Below, piece after piece: positions 8,001 through 15,900 of a stretch of 15,900 nt of DNA (positions are counted from its first letter, which is position 1; the number at the start of each line of letters is the position of its first letter). Both the position numbers and the translations under genes were made by a program. The stretch is from Firmicutes bacterium UBA995. Its GTDB lineage: Bacteria > Bacillota > Sulfobacillia > UBA995. Location: assembly GCA_002291985.1 (NCBI GenBank), contig DBBB01000190.1, positions 1-15,900 on the forward strand. The letters are read 5' to 3'. The notes below the pieces were generated by a model that did not search any database, was not told the DNA's origin, and worked only from the letters and a program-made list of their open reading frames with translations.

Positions 8001-8803
8001 GCCTCCCGATGGACAACCCCGTTACTGTCGGCTACATCTACATGATGAAACTGGCTCACCTGGTAGACGACAAGATTCACTCCCGCTCGACCGGGCCTTA
8101 CTCGCTGGTCACTCAGCAGCCGCTAGGAGGCAAGGCGCAGTTCGGCGGGCAACGGTTTGGGGAGATGGAGGTGTGGGCGCTTGAGGCGTATGGGGCTGCC
8201 TATACCTTGCAGGAGCTGCTCACCGTCAAGTCCGACGATGTCGTCGGACGGGTCAAGACCTATGAGGCGATCGTGAAAGGCGAGAACGTGCCGGAACCCG
8301 GCGTCCCCGAGTCATTCAAGGTGCTCATCAAGGAACTGCAAAGCCTGGCACTGGATGTGAAGGTGCTGTCGGAAGACGCACGGGAAATCGAGATCCTGGA
8401 TACCGAGGAAGACGTCACCGAGAGAGCACGCGACCTCGAGCTGGATCTCGGCGTTGAGCCCAAGATCGACCTGGTCGGGGGCATCCTCGACGAAGATGAC
8501 GATGATGAGGGAGAAGGGGAAGTCCCCGTCGAGGCGCCGGTCGTCGCAGACGAAGTCGGCCACGTACCGGACGACGGGGACCAGTCCGACTTGCCGGCCG
8601 CTGCTTCAGGAATCGGCCTCTCCGGCGACGATGCCGCGGAGGATACGACACCCGTGCCCCTCCACTTCACTGACGAAGACCTGGACATCAACCTGGGGAG
8701 CATCGATCTCGAGGAAGAGGGGGATCTTGCTCCCTACGAGCGCGAAGATGATCAGGACGGCCACGACGCCGAACGAGGGAAGGCCGGGCGCGAGGACAAC
8801 TGA
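5036..8803 (+). CDS. rpoB: DNA-directed RNA polymerase subunit beta
   Basis: Beta forms one pincer of RNA polymerase and part of the active centre. The sequence follows Bacillus RpoB closely from [16 protein letters not shown] through [54 protein letters not shown] and [20 protein letters not shown]. The rifampicin-binding cluster starts at G437. Residues D446, H456 and S461, equivalent to E. coli D516, H526 and S531, are the sensitive-type residues. The 1255-residue product is longer than Bacillus beta because of an acidic tail from about residue 1113 to the end. The start ATG 5036 is preferred over ATG 5003: the Shine-Dalgarno GGGGGAGAGGG (5020-5030) lies just upstream of 5036 and inside the longer reading. 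A probable promoter lies about 125 bases upstream. rpoC follows after 32 bases. Confidence 0.97.
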   Translation: [1255 protein letters not shown]

Positions 8804-8835
8804 GTCATGCGCTGAACACGGAGGAGGACGAGTCC

Positions 8836-12405
<3,570 letters not shown>

Positions 12406-12408
12406 TCG

Positions 12409-12437
12409 TTGACAGCCCAGCTTCCGTCAGCTAAAAT
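12409..12437 (+). promoter_or_regulatory. Near-consensus sigma-A promoter for the str cluster
   Basis: A perfect TTGACA (12409-12414) is followed after exactly 17 bases by TAAAAT (12432-12437), five of six to consensus. An A-rich run follows. Transcription would start near 12444, about 44 bases before the GTG of the L7Ae-like gene. It begins three bases after the rpoC stop with no terminator between, so rpoBC read-through into the str genes is also likely. Confidence 0.85.
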
Positions 12438-12487
12438 AAAAAAGTGTCTCGGAATGGCCTCCGCCGGGAGCGGGGAGGAAGTGCCTC

Positions 12488-12742
12488 GTGGTGTCCGCGG
12501 AAGCGATCAGGAGAGCGAGAAAGAGGACCGTCGGCATCAAGCAAACCCTGAGAGCAGTGGAACAAGGGATGGTTCGCGCCGTGGTGGTGGCCCGGGATGC
12601 CGATGTACGCCTGTTGGGCGATCTCCTGGCCTCCTGTGAACGACAGGGTGTGACGGTGGCCTACGCCGAGTCGATGAGAGTGCTGGGTGAAGCTTCGGGG
12701 ATCAAGGTCGGGGCGGCGGCAGCCGCCGTACTTGAAGAGTAG
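12488..12742 (+). CDS. rplGB: L7Ae-family ribosomal/K-turn-binding protein
   Basis: The 84-residue product is a small L7Ae/L30e-fold protein similar to Bacillus YbxF (RplGB), which binds K-turn RNA; its exact cellular role is not settled. Shared features are GIKQTLRAVEQGMVRAVVVARDAD, the central ESMRVLGEASGIKVGAAAAAV and overall size. GTG 12488 is preferred as start, with GGGGAGG (12472-12478) 9 bases upstream; the next codon is also GTG (12491) and would have 12-base spacing. The position between rpoC and rpsL is the same as in Bacillus and supports the call. It is the first gene after the strong promoter at 12409, so it is probably co-transcribed with rpsL, rpsG, fusA and tuf. Confidence 0.9.
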   Translation: MVSAEAIRRARKRTVGIKQTLRAVEQGMVRAVVVARDADVRLLGDLLASCERQGVTVAYAESMRVLGEASGIKVGAAAAAVLEE

Positions 12743-12764
12743 TCGAGCGGGGAGAGCGAACGAT

Positions 12765-13139
12765 ATGCCTACCATGAACCAACTGGTCAGAAAGGGCCGA
12801 ACGGCCGGCCGGACACGATCAAAAGCTCCTGCGTTGCAGGCCAACCCCTTTCGCCGCGGGGTTTGCACCGTGGTCAAGACGGTCACTCCCAAGAAACCCA
12901 ACTCGGCTCTACGCAAGGTGGCCCGGGTACGGCTTACCAATCACATTGAGGTTACGGCTTACATCCCCGGCATCGGTCATAACCTTCAAGAACACTCGGT
13001 GGTCCTGGTCCGGGGCGGCCGGGTGAAAGACCTCCCCGGAGTGCGCTATCATGTAGTCCGCGGCACACTGGACTCCGCAGGGGTGGCCAACCGCCAACGG
13101 GGTCGGTCGAAGTACGGCGCCAAGAGGCCGAAACGCTAA
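12765..13139 (+). CDS. rpsL: 30S ribosomal protein S12
   Basis: S12 sits at the decoding centre and affects accuracy. The 124-residue product has the E. coli length and lacks the N-terminal insertion found in Bacillus S12. Conserved blocks are MPTMNQLVRKGR, RRGVCTVVKTVTPKKPNSAL, IPGIGHNLQEHSVVLVRGGR and VKDLPGVRYHVVRGTLD. K43 and K88, the lysines known as streptomycin-resistance sites (K42/K87 in mature E. coli numbering), are wild type. One oddity is H60, where the family usually has Gly (LTNG). The start at ATG 12765 has GGGGAG (12749-12754), 10 bases upstream; the longer open frame from 12687 overlaps the preceding gene and has no family similarity. A 100-base spacer with a hairpin separates it from rpsG. 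Confidence 0.97.
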   Translation: MPTMNQLVRKGRTAGRTRSKAPALQANPFRRGVCTVVKTVTPKKPNSALRKVARVRLTNHIEVTAYIPGIGHNLQEHSVVLVRGGRVKDLPGVRYHVVRGTLDSAGVANRQRGRSKYGAKRPKR

Positions 13140-13178
13140 GCGAACACAGGCGGCTGCAGTGGCGGTCGCCCTGGTTGA

Positions 13179-13209
13179 CCGGGGGGTCTGGCCAGATGAG
13201 GCCCCCCGG
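13179..13209 (+). promoter_or_regulatory. Stable hairpin in the rpsL-rpsG spacer, possible S7 operator
   Basis: CCGGGGGG (13179-13186) pairs perfectly with CCCCCCGG (13202-13209) around a 15-base loop that itself contains the palindrome TCTGGCCAGA. No T tract follows, so it is not an intrinsic terminator. It ends 17 bases before the rpsG Shine-Dalgarno. In E. coli, S7 represses translation by binding the rpsL-rpsG spacer; the same location and similar spacer size suggest, but do not prove, a comparable site. Confidence 0.5.
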
Positions 13210-13239
13210 GCGTGTCAGAGGATGGGGGAGGTGCACCAC

Positions 13240-13710
13240 GTGCCCAGACGAGGGCATGTTCCAAAGCGCGACATCGAACCGGACACGGTATATGCCAGCG
13301 TCGCCGTAGCCCGGCTAGTCAATAAGCTGATGGCCAAAGGCGAAAAGGGGTTGGCCGAGCGGGTATTCTACCAGGCCATGGACGTGGTCGGGCAAAAGTC
13401 GGGCAAGGAGCCGCTCGGCGTGTTCGAAGCGGCCCTGAAGAACGCTACCCCCTTCCTGGAGGTCAAGGCCAGACGAGTCGGTGGTTCGACTTACCAGGTA
13501 CCGGTCGAGGTGCGACCGGAACGACGAGTGTCACTGGCCATGCGATGGATCCTGCAGTATGCGCGGCAGCGCCCGGAACGCACCATGGTGCAGAAGCTGT
13601 CCGCGGAGATCCTGGATGCGGCCAACGGCACGGGCGGGGCGGTCAAGCGCCGCGAGGAAACCCATCGGATGGCCGAGGCCAACAAGGCGTTTTCGCATTA
13701 TCGGTGGTAA
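13240..13710 (+). CDS. rpsG: 30S ribosomal protein S7
   Basis: S7 is the primary assembly protein for the head of the small subunit and contacts E-site tRNA. The 156-residue product has the usual length. Family segments are MPRRGHVPKRDIEPDTVYAS, NKLMAKGEKGLAERVFYQAM, the NATPFLEVKARRVGGSTYQV region, VEVRPERRVSLAMRWIL and EETHRMAEANKAFSHYRW at the end. The start is GTG 13240, with GGAGGTG (13227-13233) 6 bases upstream. The frame is open upstream to 13159, but that part reads through the hairpin spacer and has no family match. fusA begins 43 bases after the stop. In E. coli, S7 is the regulator of this operon. Confidence 0.97.
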   Translation: MPRRGHVPKRDIEPDTVYASVAVARLVNKLMAKGEKGLAERVFYQAMDVVGQKSGKEPLGVFEAALKNATPFLEVKARRVGGSTYQVPVEVRPERRVSLAMRWILQYARQRPERTMVQKLSAEILDAANGTGGAVKRREETHRMAEANKAFSHYRW

Positions 13711-13753
13711 GCAAGTCATCAAACCCGATAGTGGTTGGAGAGGGGGGAGAGAA

Positions 13754-15829
13754 GTGTCTGCGGAAGATCGACTGGCCCGTACGCGAAACATCGGGATCAT
13801 GGCGCACATAGATGCAGGCAAGACAACTACCACCGAACGGATCCTGTTTTACACCGGGCGGGTGCACCGCATGGGAGACGTCGATGACGGGACCGCGGTG
13901 ATGGACTGGATGGTGCAGGAGCAAGAACGAGGCATAACCATCACCTCCGCGGCCACTTCCTGCCCCTGGAGAGGATATCGGATCAACATCATCGATACGC
14001 CCGGTCATGTCGACTTCACCATGGAGGTGGAGAGGTCGCTGCGAGTGCTCGATGGAGCGGTGGCTCTCTTCTGCGCCAAGGGTGGGGTGGAGCCCCAGTC
14101 CGAGACGGTCTGGCGCCAGGCCGACCGTTACGGCGTACCGCGGATTGCTTACATCAACAAGATGGACGCGGTCGGGGCCGACTTCCCTCGTGTGCTCAAG
14201 ATGATGCGGGAGCGCTTGGGCGCAAGACCACTGGCCATCCACCTGCCCCTGGGGTCGGAGGACCAGTTCTCGGGTGTGGTCGACCTCGTCAAGATGCGGG
14301 CGATTGTCTACCGGGATCCCGAGGGGACGGTATATGAGGAAACCGACATTCCCGAAGGCCTTGCCGAGCTTGCCGCGCGGTACCGTGAAGCCCTGGTGGA
14401 GACGGCCGCCGAGTCTGACGATGCCATTATGGCCAATTATCTCGAGGGCGAACCGATTAGCGAGGAAACCCTGAACCAGGCCATCCGGGCGGCCACCTTG
14501 CAGGCCAAGATCGTGCCCGTGCTTTGCGGCTCCTCCTATCGCAATCGCGGCGTTCAGCTTCTCCTCGACGCGGTGATCGAGTACCTGCCATCCCCGAGCG
14601 ATCTCCCACCGGTGGCGGGCGCTCACCCCGACACGGGGGAGGCCGAGATACGACCCGCCACCAACGATGCTCCCCTGTCGGCCCTGGTTTTCAAGATAAT
14701 GAGCGATCCACATGTAGGGCGCCTCACGTACCTGCGGATCTATTCGGGAGTGGTCAGTACCGGACACGGGGTGTACAATCCGGCCAGACGGCGGAGAGAG
14801 CGAGTCGGCAGGATTCTTCGCATGCATGCCAACCGCCGCGAGGATGTGGCCGAAGCTTGTACAGGCGACATCGTTGCCGTGGTCGGGCTCCGGCAGAGCA
14901 CCACCGGCGATACGCTGTGCGATGAAAGGCATCCCATCGTCCTCGAGTCCATGGTGGTGCCTGCGCCCGTAATATCCGTGGCCATTGAGCCGCGCACGCG
15001 GGCAGACCAGGACCGCATGGCGACTTCTCTGGATCGTCTGTCCGAGGAAGATCCCACCTTTCGGACGCACACCGATCCCGAGACAGGACAGACTATCATT
15101 TCGGGTATGGGCGAGTTGCACTTGTCGATTATCGTCGATCGACTTCTCCGCGAGTTCCGGGTGGAGGCTGAGGCGGGTAGGCCCCAGGTGGCGTACCGGG
15201 AGACTATCACGCGCCGCGCCCGGGCGGAGGGTCGATATGTACGTCAAACCGGGGGGAAAGGGCAGTACGGACACGTCGTGCTCGAAGTGGAACCGATGTT
15301 GCGCGGCGCCGGCTGGGAGTTCAAGAACGCCGTGACCGGCGGGGCGATCCCCCGGGAGTTCATAGCTGCGGTGCAAGAGGGAGCGAGAGGGGCCCTTGAA
15401 GCAGGCGTCCTGGCCGGATACGCGATGGTCGACATCCGCGTCACCCTCCTGGACGGGTCTTACCACGAAGTTGACTCGTCGGAACTGGCATTCAAGATTG
15501 CCGGTTCGATGGCACTCCGTCAGGCGGTCACCCGGGCGGAGCCGATCCTTCTCGAGCCGGTGATGCGCCTGGAAGTCGTGGTACCCGAGGCCTGCCTTGG
15601 CGATGTCATTGGTGACATTGCCGGCCGTCGGGGTCACATCGAGGGCATGGAGAGCCGCGGCGAGTTGCAGGTATTGTGCGCCGCCGTCCCGTTGTCTTCC
15701 ATGTTCGGGTACGCGACCGACCTGAGGTCAAAGACTCAGGGACGTGGCACTTACACCATGCAGTTCGCCACATACGCGGAAGTCCCGGCCGAGCGCGCCG
15801 GGCAACTGGCCAGGCCCCGCGGGGCCTGA
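13754..15829 (+). CDS. fusA: Translation elongation factor G (EF-G)
   Basis: EF-G is the GTPase that drives translocation and, with the ribosome recycling factor, ribosome splitting. The 691-residue product matches Bacillus EF-G (692). GTPase motifs are AHIDAGKT at residues 17-24, the ERGITITSAAT switch, DTPGH at 81-85, NKMD at 135-138 and GSSYRNRGVQ as the G5 region. Later domains show MHANRRED, ADQDRMATSLDRLSEEDPTF, GMGELHLSIIVDRL, FVR-like YVRQTGGKGQYGHV in domain IV and MFGYATDLRSKTQGRGTYTM in domain V. The start GTG 13754 has GGGGGGAGA just upstream (13742-13750), and gives the normal family N-terminus. The open frame extending into rpsG from 13481 is not expected to be translated. The stop overlaps an 18-base palindrome, and tuf follows after 50 bases. 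Confidence 0.97.
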   Translation: MSAEDRLARTRNIGIMAHIDAGKTTTTERILFYTGRVHRMGDVDDGTAVMDWMVQEQERGITITSAATSCPWRGYRINIIDTPGHVDFTMEVERSLRVLDGAVALFCAKGGVEPQSETVWRQADRYGVPRIAYINKMDAVGADFPRVLKMMRERLGARPLAIHLPLGSEDQFSGVVDLVKMRAIVYRDPEGTVYEETDIPEGLAELAARYREALVETAAESDDAIMANYLEGEPISEETLNQAIRAATLQAKIVPVLCGSSYRNRGVQLLLDAVIEYLPSPSDLPPVAGAHPDTGEAEIRPATNDAPLSALVFKIMSDPHVGRLTYLRIYSGVVSTGHGVYNPARRRRERVGRILRMHANRREDVAEACTGDIVAVVGLRQSTTGDTLCDERHPIVLESMVVPAPVISVAIEPRTRADQDRMATSLDRLSEEDPTFRTHTDPETGQTIISGMGELHLSIIVDRLLREFRVEAEAGRPQVAYRETITRRARAEGRYVRQTGGKGQYGHVVLEVEPMLRGAGWEFKNAVTGGAIPREFIAAVQEGARGALEAGVLAGYAMVDIRVTLLDGSYHEVDSSELAFKIAGSMALRQAVTRAEPILLEPVMRLEVVVPEACLGDVIGDIAGRRGHIEGMESRGELQVLCAAVPLSSMFGYATDLRSKTQGRGTYTMQFATYAEVPAERAGQLARPRGA
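15811..15828 (+). repeat. 18-base perfect palindrome across the fusA stop
   Basis: CAGGCCCCGCGGGGCCTG is fully self-complementary and includes the first two bases of the fusA TGA (15827-15829). As RNA it could form a stem of about 7 bp with a CGCG loop. No T tract follows, so it is unlikely to be an intrinsic terminator. Possible roles are RNA processing or stability at the fusA-tuf junction; none is shown. Confidence 0.55.
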
Positions 15830-15879
15830 TGCCAGGATAGCAGCGCTCGAAACCGTATCCAGGGAGGACGCAGGAGGGC

Positions 15880-15900
15880 ATGGGCAAGAAGAGATTCGAG
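15880..15900 (+). CDS. tuf: Elongation factor Tu, second copy, cut off by the window end
   Basis: Only the first seven codons (MGKKRFE) are present. They are identical at every base to the first seven codons of the tuf at position 1, including the AGA for Arg5. The position directly after fusA is the standard str-operon place for tuf. AGGGAGGA (15861-15868) lies 11 bases before the ATG; a second purine run AGGAGGG (15872-15878) is only one base away and too close to act alone. The rest of the gene, and whether it is identical to the first copy, cannot be seen. Confidence 0.9.

Noticed and set aside
6842..8080. A 412-codon open frame on the minus strand opposite rpoB
   Set aside because: Antisense shadow of the conserved rpoB frame; no domain seen.
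13175..13203. TTGACC in the rpsL-rpsG spacer as a promoter for rpsG
   Set aside because: The region at the right spacing is GC-rich (GAGGCC) and has no -10 likeness; the bases are better explained by the hairpin.
13643..15637. A 664-codon open frame on the minus strand opposite rpsG/fusA
   Set aside because: It mirrors the fusA coding frame in GC-rich DNA, where few antisense stops are expected. The translation shows no recognisable domain, and EF-G on the + strand is certain.

Overview
The window is a slice of core information-processing genes from a high-GC member of the Bacillota (Firmicutes), most likely a Clostridia-type lineage. All real genes lie on the + strand. Three things point to this group: (i) the order tuf - rpmG - tRNA-Trp - secE - nusG - rplK - rplA - rplJ - rplL - rpoB - rpoC - L7Ae-like gene - rpsL - rpsG - fusA - tuf, with the L7Ae-like gene between rpoC and rpsL as in Bacillus; (ii) beta and beta' subunits that follow the Bacillus subtilis type closely and lack large lineage-specific insertions; (iii) an EF-Tu with a short Cys-rich insertion like that remembered from Moorella/Carboxydothermus-type Clostridia. 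Species cannot be named from sequence alone.

Layout: 1-1203 is a complete EF-Tu gene. 1233-2395 is a promoter followed by rpmG (L33), a tRNA-Trp gene with encoded CCA, secE and nusG. 2426-3609 holds rplK (L11) and rplA (L1). 3610-3852 is a non-coding block with a strong sigma-A-type promoter and an L10-leader-like structured RNA, followed by rplJ (L10) and rplL (L7/L12). 4805-5035 is a second regulatory gap with a hairpin terminator/attenuator and then a new promoter, placed ahead of rpoB and rpoC. A near-consensus promoter three bases after the rpoC stop starts the str cluster: L7Ae-like, rpsL (S12), rpsG (S7), fusA (EF-G) and a second tuf, of which only the first 7 codons are inside the window.

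Together the genes make the translation elongation factors, the L7/L12 stalk and its base, the L1 stalk, small-subunit proteins S12 and S7, the catalytic core of RNA polymerase, an elongation factor for transcription (NusG) and a Sec translocon subunit. Many genes start with GTG (rpmG, rplK, rplJ, rplL, the L7Ae-like gene, rpsG, fusA and probably nusG) and rpoC probably starts with TTG; most starts have a clear Shine-Dalgarno sequence.

I see no mobile element, CRISPR array, phage gene or undescribed multi-gene system. The points worth a second look are small-scale: an abrupt codon-usage switch inside the first tuf, a long acidic tail on RpoB, palindromes and hairpins between ribosomal genes (rplK-rplA, rpsL-rpsG, fusA-tuf), and identical starts of the two tuf genes at the window ends.
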